Assembly (NCBI GenBank): GCA_028554645.1
Contig: JAQOOI010000022.1
Location: 1,116,001-1,180,000, forward strand
DNA length: 64,000 nt
Direction of reading: 5' to 3'
Source of the DNA: Omphalotus guepiniiformis
Taxonomy: Eukaryota > Basidiomycota > Agaricomycetes > Agaricales > Omphalotaceae
Shown: positions 34,287-46,678 of the stretch, piece after piece
Numbering within the stretch: the first letter of the stretch is position 1
How the letters are laid out: every line of letters begins with the position of its first letter
The notes under the pieces: model-generated
Seen by the model: the letters and a program-made list of their open reading frames with translations, nothing else
What the model was told of the DNA's origin: nothing
The model's database searches: none
Translations under genes and position numbers: made by a program

Positions 34287-37200
34287 ATGGATGTAGACGC
34301 GCGGCATTCTCTTTCCCAGAACCATAGTGTAGCCGAAATCTTAAGAAAATCTGCCGTTAGCGTTCCTTCTCCTGTTCTGCCTTCTCGTCCCACTTCACCC
34401 GCAATGCTAGACAGTCCGTCGACGAAACCGGAAATGCTCTCAGCCTTTTCTACTCGTGAAAACTCTCCAATTGGTCGCCATGCTTCTCATCTGGTACTTG
34501 GCGCACCCACCGTGATGCCTAGGACGCCAAAACCACTGACACCGCGACCTCAGACCGGAGAATCAGCCCAAGGAGCACCTTCACAGCGATCACCTGAAAT
34601 GAATCGGCCTCTGAATGTGACGGATGCGTTGAGCTACCTTGACGCTGTGAAGTATCAGTTCCAGGAGAAACCAGAAGTGTATAACAAGTTTTTGGATATA
34701 ATGAAGGATTTCAAGAGCCAGCAGTGAGTCCTCATTTGCAATGTGGTCTTCCCTGTTGCCCACGCGATACAGGAAGTTCTCTGACGCGCTCACTTATCAC
34801 CTCTTTTAAATACCAGAATCGATACGCCCGGTGTCATCGAACGAGTTTCGAGACTTTTTCACGGAAATCCCCCGCTCATTCAGGGGTTCAACACTTTTCT
34901 TCCTGTTGGTTATCGCATCGATGTCTCTGGAGATCCGATGGACCCCAACACTATTACAGTGACCACACCGATGGGCACCACCACTCAGAGCACAAACGGT
35001 ATAAACCATATACGACCCGTTCCTCCACGCGACATTCCCGGTTTCGGCCCAAACCTTGCTCAGCCGTTCGCATTCCCTACCCCTAACATTCTTCCTCCTC
35101 TTTCGCGCTCCAGAACTCCTCAACAACCGTTCCCGCTCCCTCATGCACCATCACCTTATGAACAGGCATTTTCACCTGGTTTCCAGCAGACTCAGACCAC
35201 CGCTGCTGCATCCTTGCTGGGCAATCTGAGCAACAAAAATCCGGTAAAAAAACAGCCGCAAGAAGAATTCAACCATGCTATTCAGTATTTGAATAAGATC
35301 AAATCCCGATACTCAGACGACACGAATACCTACAAACAGTTTTTGGATATTCTCCAAACTTATCAGAAGGAGCAGCGGCATCTACACGACGTGAGTTGTC
35401 TGTTTATGTAAACGATTCCTATTGGGCTGAAATTCCTGGTAGTCGCAAGTTTACACTCAAGTTCAGATGCTCTTCAAAGATGCACCGGATCTTTTGGCTG
35501 AGTTCAAGGATTTTCTACCGGAGGCAGTGGGTGGTCACTCTCATGGCGGGAATGTGATGTTCCCTCAGTCTGGTGCGCCTGCTACAGCGGGATCCTCTTC
35601 TCAACCTTGGCCCCAGCCTGATCTTCCGGTACCGAGTTCACCTGACAAACCTTCAAAGAAACCTGCACAGGGGGGCAAGCGGAAGAAGCGGGTCCCAGAG
35701 AAGGAACCTACTCCAATTCCCTCGGTGGTTAAACCTGTCTCTAGTCGGGTGCGTTTCATCAAAGTCGACGCTGTCTTTAATACTGATACACATTTTGTGT
35801 TGTGTCTTTGTTCAATTTGTAGGTCAAGAAGCCAAAACATAGCCACAAACCGGACCCAAGCTCCCCTTCTTTTTCACCCTTCTTTGGACCAAATTCACCC
35901 CAGCAAATGCCTGCGCATCTTTCAGTACCCCAACCTCCGCCTGTCCAACTTCATGCGCCACCCTTCGCGCCACCCCCATCTGCGCCCTCGCCGCCAGATA
36001 AACTGATGTTCTTTGATCGCGCAAAGAAATCTCTTGAGAATCGCGAATTATACGAGGAATTCTTGAAGCTCTTGAGTCTCTTCGCGAAAGATATCATTGA
36101 CGTGAAGATTCTCCTTGACCGTACCCGATCGTTTTTGGGCGATGGTGAATTGATGGATGAATTCAAAGAGCTAGTCGGGTGGGATCCTCGTCAAGACAAT
36201 GTGGAGAACGGGCCACCAGGTAGTATCAGGACAGGCCCGCCTGAGGCATTGTCAGCCCTGCCGAGTGACGATGGACAAGGACCTAGTTACAGGAAGTTGC
36301 CGTGGAGTGTGCGTCCATGATATGTTCCCTGTATGTGTTTGCTGAACAACGTGTCTAGGAGGTACGCCTTGCTTGCTCAGGTCGCGACGAGCTTTGTCGG
36401 TCCGTTTTGAACGATCATTGGGTTTCTCACCCAACATGGGCCTCGGAAGAAGCCGGTTTTCTCACACTCAAGAAGAACTCATTTGAGGACGCACTGCATA
36501 AGAGTGAAGAGGAACGACATGAATATCATGTTCACCTCGAAGCCATGACACGCACCATTGCCGTCCTCGATCCTCTCAATGCGCGTATTGAGGAGATGTC
36601 TAATGAGGAGCGGGCCGGTTTCAAGCTCGGACCCAATTTAGGCGGGCCGAGTAGGTGTATCTACCATCGCATCATCAAGAAAGTTTACGGGCGTGATGGC
36701 GGCAACGAAGTTCTTCAGGCACTCCAGGATTGTCCTGGTGTCGCAGTTCCGGTTGTTCTCGCTCGATTAAAGCAGAAAGATGAAGAGTGGCGTCGTGCGC
36801 ATCGCGAATGGAGTCGAACATGGAGAGAGGTAGACTGCAAGAATTTCTATAAATCGCTTGATCACCAGGGTATCAGCTTCAAGCAAAACGACAAAAAGAA
36901 CATCACTGCGAAACATTTTGTCGCTGATATCGAGGCTATCCAGGCTCAACAGATAGACAATATGGAGAAACGAGCTCGAGTGGCTGGAAAAGGAAAGCAA
37001 AAGGCCGACCTTCCTGCATTTGCTCGAGGCTCCCTGGGATTCCAGCTGGAGTATCAATTCCAAGATATGGCCGTACTTCAAGATTCCTTGAAACTGGTCT
37101 ACTTGTTTCTGGAACGCTCTCCTGCCCAATATAGTGCTCTAGAACGACGCAGCGTGGAAAAGTTTTTGCAGACTTTCGTGCCACTCTTGTGCATGTTCCC

Positions 37201-38847
37201 TGTGGGTGAGTTCAGCAACTCGTGCGAACCGCAGCATGACGCGGGATCTATGATTGGAGACGATGATGGTAGTACCGCCGCCGAGTCCAGCATCTCTGGG
37301 ATGGAACAAGCACCGGGTTCGAAGGGTGGGAGGAGGTCAATGGGCCAATCAAATGGTGTTGCTGCGGGTGACCTTCGAAAGAAGCTTCTCCGGAGTATCA
37401 AAGATAAAACCAATGGACGAGATCATCGGGGAAGGTCGGTTTCAGTGGGAGCATCGAGAGCTGGATCACCCCTCCATGAAAGCCATCGGTCGTCCAACGC
37501 ACCTGCCTCTCGCTCGGACGAAGATCCAGCGAGCGCTGAAGACATATGGATCCGGGAGTCCCCCGCTATGAGCGGCGGTACTTCTGCACACTTTACAGTC
37601 GATAATCCTAACGGTATCAGAGGCGGGGAAAACGAGAAGCCATTCTTCGCGAACACCACGTTTTACACACTGCTGCGTTTACTTCAGGTAACTAACTTTG
37701 TATCGTTGATCTTCGAGAGGTTGACTATCCGTGTTTCCTTCCAGTTGCTATATTCTCGACTGTTGATGTGTAAGGAAATCGGACAAAACCTTGCATCAAC
37801 AAAACATGCATATTTGCTAGCCAATCCTGTGGCAGTGGAACTTGGTCTAGATGATCCCAACGGGCCGGCCACTGTATTGGCGCAAGCTATGGAAGTGAAT
37901 GGAGATGCCAACGTTGTTTACATGTACCTGTTGGAAGCCTGCGAGAAGGTGTTCTCTGGAGACCTGGACCAGGTTTCGTTCGAGGAGCACATGAGATGGT
38001 TTTTCGGCAATAAAGTGGGTGGAAAGGCTCCTTTTCGTGACAGCGAGTTACTAAATGAACTCGGCTATTGTTAGGCCTATCACATGTTTACCTTGGACAA
38101 GCTAATTACTGCCCTGGTGAAACAGGTGGGAGTACTCCCGTGGATTCTCAGCGGCGAGATGCATCGAGCTGACAGATTTGACGTAGGTGCAAACGATTAC
38201 GACTGATGCGAAATGCCAGGAGCTATGGTCCCTGCTACAGAGCGCACAAAACTCTGACGCGATTTCTAATCAGGATATCATCAGATACCGGAGAGAGGCC
38301 GAGCGGCACGTTGGACAGGATGACCATTTATACCGTATACAATGGGCGCGTGTGAGCTATTTCTGGAGGTGATGGTCGGCTAGACGCGAGAACTCTAATA
38401 GGCGCGAGAGGTGAAGACGATCCGAATTCAACTGATGCGAGCGGAAGATGCAAGTGTCGACGGAGGAGGACAAAGCAAGGGCCGATGGCGAGAATATGTG
38501 GACACATATGTACTTGGACATCCAACCGAATGGATGCCAACGAAGCCAAAAGGACAAGCATACCTCGGACGGTAAGAAGTGGACTGTGACAACTACGGAG
38601 TGAAGAATCTGATGAGATGACTAAATATAGGTCGCGGGATTGGAATGAAAAACGAAAAGCAGCGAGAGAAGGAGAAATAAGCATTGGAATCAGCCTACCA
38701 ACATACAAAATTGTGTACGAACGAGGATGCGAAGAAATACTTGTGGGTAGAATTGGACGGAGGGAAAGAAGAGAGCTGGAGGAAAGTGCGTGTGCTAGGG
38801 AGGAGGAGCGAAGGCGTTGGCTCAAAAATAGAGGATTATATTTATAG
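34287..38847 (+). CDS. SIN3: SIN3 transcriptional co-repressor scaffold
   Basis: SIN3 bridges DNA-bound repressors to the Rpd3-type histone deacetylase in the nucleus. The start [19 protein letters not shown] leads to three paired amphipathic helix domains. PAH1 is [18 protein letters not shown] followed, after an intron, by [23 protein letters not shown]2 is [15 protein letters not shown] followed by [17 protein letters not shown]3 is [20 protein letters not shown] and [14 protein letters not shown]. The HDAC-interaction domain includes [53 protein letters not shown] and [18 protein letters not shown]. The Sin3a C-terminal region follows ([50 protein letters not shown]). About ten introns; the one at about 38013-38072 hides a stop that otherwise ends the frame. 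Length is about 1,300 residues, ending [11 protein letters not shown]. Confidence 0.93.
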
Positions 38848-38954
38848 AATATTATGTAATATAAATGTATCAACAGAGTGCCTCTTAATCTTGGCCCCCC
38901 TGCTCTCACCCGCCACTCCTCTCTTGGCGCACGATAGATCGTCAAGCCAAGTGA

Positions 38955-40975
38955 ATGCATGACCCTTGCACTTACTCTTGCTCTTGCTCGTCGCATACAA
39001 CAGCGAGCTCCCATTCTACACGACGTCCTGCTCGACGCTCTCGTCGTCGTCGTCGTATCCATAGTTTGCCTCTCGACTCTTCGTCCCCTTCCTCCGCTCT
39101 TCTCTCCATTCTCGCAACTCTCGTAGCCTCTTCCTCCTCAGTCTCCGCTGTTCCTGCTCCTCTGCCTTTTCTTTGTCCAGGTATCGACTCTGAATCATAC
39201 TACGACAACCACAGCAAATTGCCATCCGACTGTCTTCTGGCTCTCACCCAGAGGTCCAAGCCTGATTCACCGCGGCTCACTCACCACTCGACTCACGAAC
39301 GACGTCGGATACCCGATAAATATTCACAGGGTGACGACGGCGTTTGGAGAAGAACAAGCTACACTCTCTACGGTTCAACAATGTGTGCAGTGCGTTGCTT
39401 GAAATTTTATTTACCGTGTTCCCAGTATCCTGATGTAAGCTGTCTTCTGCAGGTTGTTCGGATCCAACGCCTTATGTTCCATCCGCTCAAGACTCGACAG
39501 ATCAGGCAATCTCACCTGTAGCAACGTCGACGTCGCTCGACGACTTTCTCAACACCCTACCCGCTGGATGGCGGCCCGTCGAGCGGACAGATCGAACAGC
39601 TCTCATTCTAGCCATATCTCTTGTTCTCGCTTTCTTTATATGTTTTTTCATCATTGGCTGCATTCTATGGCGAAAAGGTTTGCGGCGTGCTAGAGATATT
39701 GAGCGGACTGCAAAGAAATCCAAGACAGTTGTCGAGGATGACCTGACAGCAATGGTGGAAAAGGAGCTAAAGGCGAAGAGGAAAGTGTGGGCTAGAGCGA
39801 GTGCCCGGTGGAGAGCAAATGCCCATTTTTCTGCTAGACTGCGGAGAGGGAAACGACGTCCAGTGCAGGTCCTGGATGGCTCAGCACGCAATTCGATTCG
39901 GGACCATGATTCTGATACAGAAGCTTCTGTCCATGTTACCCCCTCTCATTCAACATCCCGACGTTCGTCGATCAACTCCACTCGTTCTTCAATATCAGTG
40001 TCCTCTACACCCGCTTTAGAAGCACCGTCCTCGCCACCGCCTCCGCATCTTGGCCATGCCTCCCTTCCTAGTTCACCGCCAGCTTACCGACGCCATTCTC
40101 TCACGGATTTGCCATCCGTTCAAATTCAAACACCTTCTCCAACCCCGGTTGTTTCACACAAATTCGTTCCGGAAGGCCCCACTGCTCTCAACTCGCGTGC
40201 GCAGTCGCATAGACCTTCCCATGGTTCTGCGGACGCATCTCCACCTCAACTGGATGAGCAAGAGCCAGAAGAGCTCTTGGCTTATTCACCGACTACTCAC
40301 TCGGCACATGTTGCTACAGATGATAAACATGTTCTGGAACGAATGACCCGATTAGCGAGCGAGCCCCCGCCTAATGAACCGCTTGAGGAAGGCAACACTT
40401 CAACACCGCACAACTATATCGTTTCTGCCCCTGTTTGGGACGACGAAGAATTGGAGGAACTCGCTTTAGCTGAATCATCCCAGATGGCCGGCATCTCTTC
40501 CTCATGCGAGCTTACTACCTCTCCAGCCGATTTGTTATATCCGCCGCCGCCAGCCCCGGCGGCTTCGGGAAAAGGCAAAATGACAGGAGACTATTACGGC
40601 TACGAAGACACTTTTGGTGCGCGGTACATCTATGACTCGTACGCATATGAACAGCACAGTTTAGCCCTCGAGCCCGAGGCAGAACCTAGCGCACCTCCCT
40701 TTGAACCGAGCGATGCGGACACGAGTGACTCACACTGCCCTGGACCTAGCGCCCCTCCATTCGAGCTAGATGATTTAGCGAGTGACGAAGTAGCAAACGT
40801 CAGCACACCACCGCCTAATTTCGACGGCGAAAATGCGACTTCAGAGACTACCCTTCACCCGTTACCTTCGACTTCGCTGTCTCCTGGGCCAGAAGGGATA
40901 CCTCGGCCTGGGTTACAAAATCACGATCGGACAAAGACACCTTCGAGTGAAGGGTCTCCACCCACACCTCCATAG
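38955..40975 (+). CDS. single-pass membrane protein with Ser/Pro-rich cytosolic tail, unknown function
   Basis: Not recognised as a family. The proposed start at 38955 gives an Arg/Ser-rich N-terminus and a first hydrophobic patch (ALLSILATLVASSSSVSAVP), possibly a signal anchor. An intron of about 70-80 bases around 39375-39453 joins to CSDPTPYVPSAQDSTDQ; its exact donor is uncertain. A strong transmembrane helix follows (ALILAISLVLAFFICFFIIG), then a stop-transfer RKGLRRARDIERTAKKSK. The rest is a long disordered region with runs such as SSPPPPHLGH. It contains two similar PSAPPFE motifs (EPSAPPFEPSD and GPSAPPFELDD), which resemble late-domain PSAP and PPxY-like adaptor sites. The layout, a short outside part with one helix and a disordered tail, suggests a cell-surface or wall-sensor-like protein; that is inference. 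It starts only about 108 bases after the SIN3 stop. Confidence 0.6.
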
Positions 40976-43722
40976 TCCGTTGTCTCGTCTCATTTCCATG
41001 TGTCTGTATCTTCCTGCTTTCTTCCGCATAACAAATCAATTGTAGCAATTCTAGTTTTTATATTTCCTATAACCAAACCCACCAGTCCAGTGCTTTCTTG
41101 AGCCTTTCCTGCTCAGCTTATTCTTTGCTAATGCGACGCTAATGCTCTTGTTGCTCAGTACTTACTTTTGCCTTCTTCATCCATGTGTCGATCAGGGTCA
41201 ATGTCTTGTGTGGACGGACTCAGTGTATCAAATATTATCTGGCTGCATTCGTATTACGTCGAAGACACTTCTCATCTGCTGGAGCTAAACTGAGGACCGA
41301 CGAGGCTATGTATACGGTAAGCATCTACAAAAAATTACTTTCAAGTCCGACAACCGATGAGGGCAGGTCGAAGGCTTCTTATCCCCTTCCCCTAAACTCT
41401 GTACTCTTGGCGATTCGTTCCAGCTATACCACCACAGGAGAGTGCGACTACTGCTTCTCTATTGAACTCAAAAGAACTTTCACTTCTCACACAACTAAAA
41501 AGCTGCACCCTCCAAGGCGGCTAGCCGGACCATCTGAGAATGGTATTCTCAAAGAGCGACTGTTATGGAATGGATTGCAACGTCTGGCTGAGTGGGCGAC
41601 CGATAATCATTTCGATCTATTCGTCGCTGAACTGGACTCCGACTGTGCCATCAGCGGAAGAATTGTCTCGAAGGAGCACCTTCTCTTCTGATGCTTCAAT
41701 CCTCAGCCTTAAGGACTTAACCGCGGCGGTGACGAGCTTGAGGTTTCTTCAACAAGATTTATAGCGGTATATTCAGGAATGGAGGAAGATTCTAAGAAGA
41801 TACAGATTCCCCCGCCAATGTGACCAGGTGTTTTCCTTACCCTCGATCGATGTCCAATTGATGGTACATGTTAACCGTACTGGTGGTAGGAGGTAGCTCG
41901 CACTGCCGCTTTAATGCGTGTTCGTTCTCGGAAGGTGATATGCGGGTTTACGCTTTGAACTGTAAGTCAGTGTAGTAAATTGATTCATGTGCAAACTTAC
42001 TACAATTACGATATGTTGGCAGCTCGATGGCGTATCCTTGCACTCTGGGTATGGAAGCAGTCAGAATACACCTTTGAGATGCCGCTACCCAAGGACGGAA
42101 GAGCATCCCAGCAATACACTTATAAACACAGTGAAAGCACAACGGTGCTTGCCCTCCCGCATTTGGATGTCCAGATCCTGACAACCGGGACGAAAGGAAA
42201 GGAATGGAAAAAAATACGTGTAGCAAGCAGTAACTTTGGCCCGCGCGCGTCCGTAAGTTCGAAGTTACCCGGAAAAACCTGTTGCAAAGAGACTCATCAC
42301 TCAGTTAGGGTTGAATTTACTTAATCGAAAGGAACAATGTCAACGACGAGTTGTAAACAAGAAAAATACCAGAGATGAAGCAAGCTGTTTCTTTCGCAAA
42401 CCGTGCTTTTGTGGGACGATTAATTCGTCGATTTGTGGGGAGCAGGTGAGTTGAACAGACGCTTCCGAATGTTGAGAAGCCAGGCATCGATTATTTCTAC
42501 CATATGATCGCTGGAGTACAGACTTTCCAGAACGCGCGGGCTTCTCAGTTCGCGTATGTATGCAGATGTATGCTCGAAATTGTGACGATTCCCCTAATAT
42601 GAGGTTGCAACGCGTGAGTAGTGACGGTGAGATCCTGACACCCTGGAACTTAATCAGATGGAATGTTATTGGTGCCTCTGAGAATTTGATGAGCAACAAT
42701 AAAACCCAAGGACTTCCTTGATAAATGATAAAGGTAAGATGTTGTGGTTCCGAGCTTATGATGTCCGGTGTCCGTCTAGCAGCGGTCACGAAGAACGAAA
42801 ATAATACCATAGGCCTAAAGCAAACCTATTCGGCTGATACCGCCGTGCAGCTGTGTTGCAGGGACCGAAAGAGAAATTAGGAGGAAAATTCGCGATACGC
42901 TTGGCAGATGTGAACTTTCTCAGAAGGTGCAATGACATGATTTCTGCAGAAAGGTCTCTAGAAATTCTCAAGTACTCCACTCACCACTCCGGTCGGGATC
43001 CAACTGCATCGCCGCGCGGTCAAAGAGTGACCTGACCCGCCCAAAAATAACTTGCAAGGGATGGTTGAGATTCGTCTGCTGAAAGCGCGTTCCCTATGTA
43101 TGCAGGGTTAGACCTAATATTCGACCTCGGCACCAGTTAACAGTTCAGCGGGGTCTAGGCAGCACATATCCCCGTATCCCCGGTGAGAATATGATTTCTG
43201 AGTGAGACTAGGTGAGACTCCGAGAGAGATCCTGGAGAGATCATTGGATGACAAGAGCTTCATGGCCTGCTTGACTGCCAGTTCCGGCAGTTCAGAATCC
43301 AGATGTTACATAGGTCGAACTTCGGAGATTCGATGGCGTGCCTGTGAGAAATTAAAAAAAGTTTTCGGACGAGAGTCGGTGAAAATAATTCAACCTGGTG
43401 TCACTCTCTCCCGATAAGTTGTGGTGAGAACTTCAGGGATTGCTTGAGTATCGTCAACTGCGGGAAATCTATGATGGGTAATACAGTTCCTGAACCAATC
43501 ATCGAAAATGAAGTCGGTTCACGAAGACAAAGCACCGGAGACAATGCGCACCTGGAGCGCGGCAATTTCGACAGTCGGTGAGTCGGATTCCAAACGACCA
43601 AGGTGCGGCTCATGTCATCGGTTCTCACGGTTAGTCCACGTGATACAACGTGCCAGATTTTCCTTCAAACTTGATAATATTATTAGCGCGTCGCCAGAAG
43701 CGTCGTACAGACGATATCAACG
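40976..43722. other. gene-poor stretch of 2.7 kb, ambiguous fragments
   Basis: No complete gene can be supported. Between about 41070 and 41300 the minus strand can be read as a possible 3' exon pair (SPSTQDIDPDRHMDEEGK, then after an intron KNKLSRKGSRKHWTGGFGY). The plus strand of 41185-41765 also has open pieces. Neither extends into a consistent spliced model. The part from 41950 to 43700 holds only scattered short frames without conserved features. It may contain a decayed gene or long UTRs. Confidence 0.4.
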
Positions 43723-46288
43723 ATGGGCAAATCACAAAAGAAACGCTCCATGCGAAGACACAATCCAATGCGTGTACCTGACTCACATCTACCCCAAGGC
43801 TTGGCCTCTGCGTCTTCAACATCTTCAAAGAACGAAGCCATTCTACCAATTATTCAGAAGGTGACTTTTAGGTATATTTTCCATTGATTTTCATCTGTTA
43901 TTCAATTTTCTGGAGGCTAGATGGAGAGTGCAGACTCGTCGGATAGGAAATGGGCTTGTGTTGCTGTATCAAACTTAATACAAAATGATCCATCCACCCG
44001 CCGCCTGCTGCAAGGAAAAAACGTAGTCGGTGCTTTAATCACTAGACTTACGGACAACGAGGAAGAAGTGGTCGTGGAGGCTATGGGTGCCCTGCGGTGT
44101 GTAATGTCACTCATAATCTGTGCCAATTTTTCTAAGTCGCATCCCAGGAATCTCTGTATCGATGGCGGCTATGACATCTGTGCAGAAATGTACAACAAAA
44201 ATATTCTTACGCCTTTAAAAGCTTTTGTGCCTAAAGTGTGCCTGGTTCAAGCAAGCTACTTTTCCATATCCTTCTAATTTATTGGTGTTTTAGATATCGG
44301 ATGTTCTTTCGCAGTACCTCCAGTCTCCAAAGGCAGCACCCGAGAATGCTCAGAGATTGGTGTACGACTTTGCTGACAATGTAATCACCACATTATGGTG
44401 CCTCTCGTGAGTTTTTATACCGTCGTTCTATGGGAAAGGATGTTCATGTGGGTCAGAGAGACTTCAAACAAGGCGTTGAATGCGATCAACGCGATTAATC
44501 TCATACCGTTCTTGCTGTCCTTTCTGTCCTCTCGCGAGAAACTGCCTCTGGCTCCGGTCGTAGCTGCTGGTATGTCATTTTTCAATAGTCCGCAACATTT
44601 GGTTTATGCCCTCGTCAGCACAGTGTTTATATGTCCTGACTGATGACAACGACCCCGCTATTACTAGTGTGAGATCAGATGCTAGTTACCTGGCTTGTTT
44701 ACTCTCTATAGCACGCTCGACACAAGATGCTTCCAACGGAAATGGCAGAGACCCTAATGACCACCGAATCGTGACACTTCGGGTGCTTGTATCTGGTGAG
44801 TGTGTCTGAAGCCCCCGGGTGCTAAAGCTAATTTTGATCTAGGTATTTTGCGCAACATTTCCCCTATACCTCCTCCATCGGCGGCTTCTGTTGTTGACGT
44901 TGATAAAGAACTCGTTCTGCCTCTCCTACAACCAATCATATCCTCAGTCGCACTCCCTGAGATCGCTGCTGCTGCTCAGCAGGTCGTCGATAAAATGGTG
45001 AGTGCACGATATGCTCTAGTACCTTCTCTCTGAACGCACGCACAGGCATCTGAGCCACAAATAGAAAAATTATCTCTCAAAAACACACCCAAGTCTGATC
45101 ATAAGTCAGAGTATGAAGTTGAATTAGAGCAAATAGAAGGCAGATTGCGTACAGTTCAGCTGGCACTTGAAATTATGACTGGCGCATGTGCCACGCTCCC
45201 GGATCCGTCATACGATACTACTCAAGATGACAAGGAAGCTGCGAACGCGGAAATGGAAGAAGATGAAGAAGATGCGGGTTAGTCCAATAAACACTCAAGT
45301 TGTGCTGCTGGACTTAAATTTTAATAACAGATATGGATGACATGGACATCGAGACCAGCACGAATAAAGACCCGTCAGCAGCGGAAAGGGCGGCACTGCT
45401 GCCTTCGTTGGTCCCGTCGTTGTTGTCTCTCATTCACCCCACATCTTTGTCCTTTCCTCCATTGGCCGCCCCGTCCCCGCATCCACCAATAACGTCAGCA
45501 CTCGGTGCAATCCATATCAGCGCCATGGAATGTCTCAATAACATTTTCCTTTCGCTCGCTTCTTCTCCCAATTCAGCTGTATCAGCCGATGCGGAAGGAG
45601 GGCGCAAAGTATGGGAGAGTCTTTGGGCTGCTCTCGAGGTGGTTGGCACGGAGACCGGGCTGGGTCAGGAAAAGAGGAAGCAAATATGGGAAGTCGCTGT
45701 TGGTGTATTATGGGGTGTCGGAATTGTATGGAAAGGATCTCTTGTAAGCAGTCAACTGCCTTGGAGAGCATCCGGTACTGACTGCTTTCAAGTCTGCTTC
45801 TGAGACGCAGATCAATATCTTGATCCAGCTGTGCAATTCTATGTCAGACGACCGAACAAAAGTGCAATGCATAGGTACACTTGAGTGCCTTGCTCAGCAT
45901 CCTGAAGCCATAGGAAGCAATAAGGTCTGTCCATTCGAGTTTTTCTGTTCCTGTTTCCTGTTCCGACGAAACACAATAGATCATATCCGACTATCTGTTG
46001 TCGCTTCTGCCCTTAACCTCATCACCAGCTCCGGTCGGGACCGAGCCATTACTTCAGGCAGCCTCTGCATTAATCGACATATACTCCGACGAGGCCACGC
46101 CATATGATATCAATTTCCTCCAAGGTGGAATGCTTCAGAGACTAGCGTCAAGTGTGGAAGGCGTCCGGAAGGCTGTGAAAGGAATAGATAGAAAGAAACC
46201 AGGTGGTAAAGATCTCCGGCGAAGAGGTGATGAAGTCCGCGAGAACCTGGTTGCATTCATTCAGTATCGAAGAGATCTCGGACTGTAG
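43723..46288 (+). CDS. SYO1: SYO1-like ARM/HEAT-repeat import adaptor for uL18-uL5 (5S RNP)
   Basis: SYO1 carries ribosomal proteins uL18 (Rpl5) and uL5 (Rpl11) together into the nucleus for 5S RNP assembly. The start at 43723 gives MGKSQKKRSMRRHNPMRVPD, a basic N-terminus that in this family binds the importin. Armadillo/HEAT repeats follow, for example WACVAVSNLIQNDPSTRRLL, VGALITRLTDNEEEVVVEAM, then after an intron NLCIDGGYDICAEMYNKNIL. LVYDFADNVITTLWCLSETS and an acidic DMDDMDIET loop come later. The gene closes with ASALIDIYSDEATPYDINFL, LRRRGDEVRENLVAFIQYRR and DLGL at 46288. The N-terminal words and the acidic loop between repeats are characteristic. Many short introns of about 50 bases. 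It sits alone after the gene-poor stretch. Confidence 0.88.
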
Positions 46289-46678
46289 AGCATTGTTCCA
46301 GTTCCTTGCGAAAGCAAGGGCACCAAAAGTTTGTTGATCACCGACCTCATATGAATTACTCACGGCTGCATGTAACTCACGCTGTTCGTGTGCTCTATCA
46401 TCCAAGTAGGACAACATAATCTACTCCAGTGACTCTCCGTAAGTACGGTACTTCCCGACCGTTTACCGTCCCGGTTCTACCTGATCAGGTATCGCCGCCG
46501 GCGCCCAAGTCCTGCTGCCACCAAGTGTTTGACTTCCTGGTCTAGTCCCAGGATTCACAGATAACTTTTGCGATTTGTTCTACAAACGGCTGCACCCGTT
46601 AAAGTGAATCCGTTACACCGACCCCAGGCGTATAAATTTGCTGCCCACCTTAGCATTCCGACATCGATATTCCCCAAC
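46289..46678. other. intergenic between SYO1 and RidA
   Basis: No coding region is seen. It is GC-rich around 46440-46510, with ACGGTACTTCCCGACCGT-like partial symmetry at about 46444-46465, and carries the RidA promoter at its right end. Confidence 0.4.
46631..46637 (+). promoter_or_regulatory. TATA box of the RidA gene
   Basis: TATAAAT lies 42-48 bases upstream of the RidA ATG on the same strand. This gives a leader of about 15-20 bases with the usual TATA-to-start distance. Confidence 0.5.

Noticed and set aside
36407..38074. Ending SIN3 at the stop after 38071
   Set aside because: That stop lies inside a GTGGGT...TTAG intron. Splicing it out continues into [17 protein letters not shown] and the known SIN3 C-terminal domain.
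38328..39062. Long minus-strand open frame (244 codons) opposite the end of SIN3
   Set aside because: It lies antisense to the SIN3 C-terminal exons, whose Sin3a signature is clear. Its protein is low-complexity Ser/Arg/Leu sequence created by the purine-rich SIN3 end.
41185..41691. 168-codon plus-strand frame in the gene-poor stretch
   Set aside because: It does not open on an ATG in good context and shows no conserved pattern. The GTAAGC donor inside it would split it into pieces that do not join in frame.
42340..42810. 156-codon minus-strand frame in the gene-poor stretch
   Set aside because: Residue composition is random-like, with no domain and no supporting splice sites.
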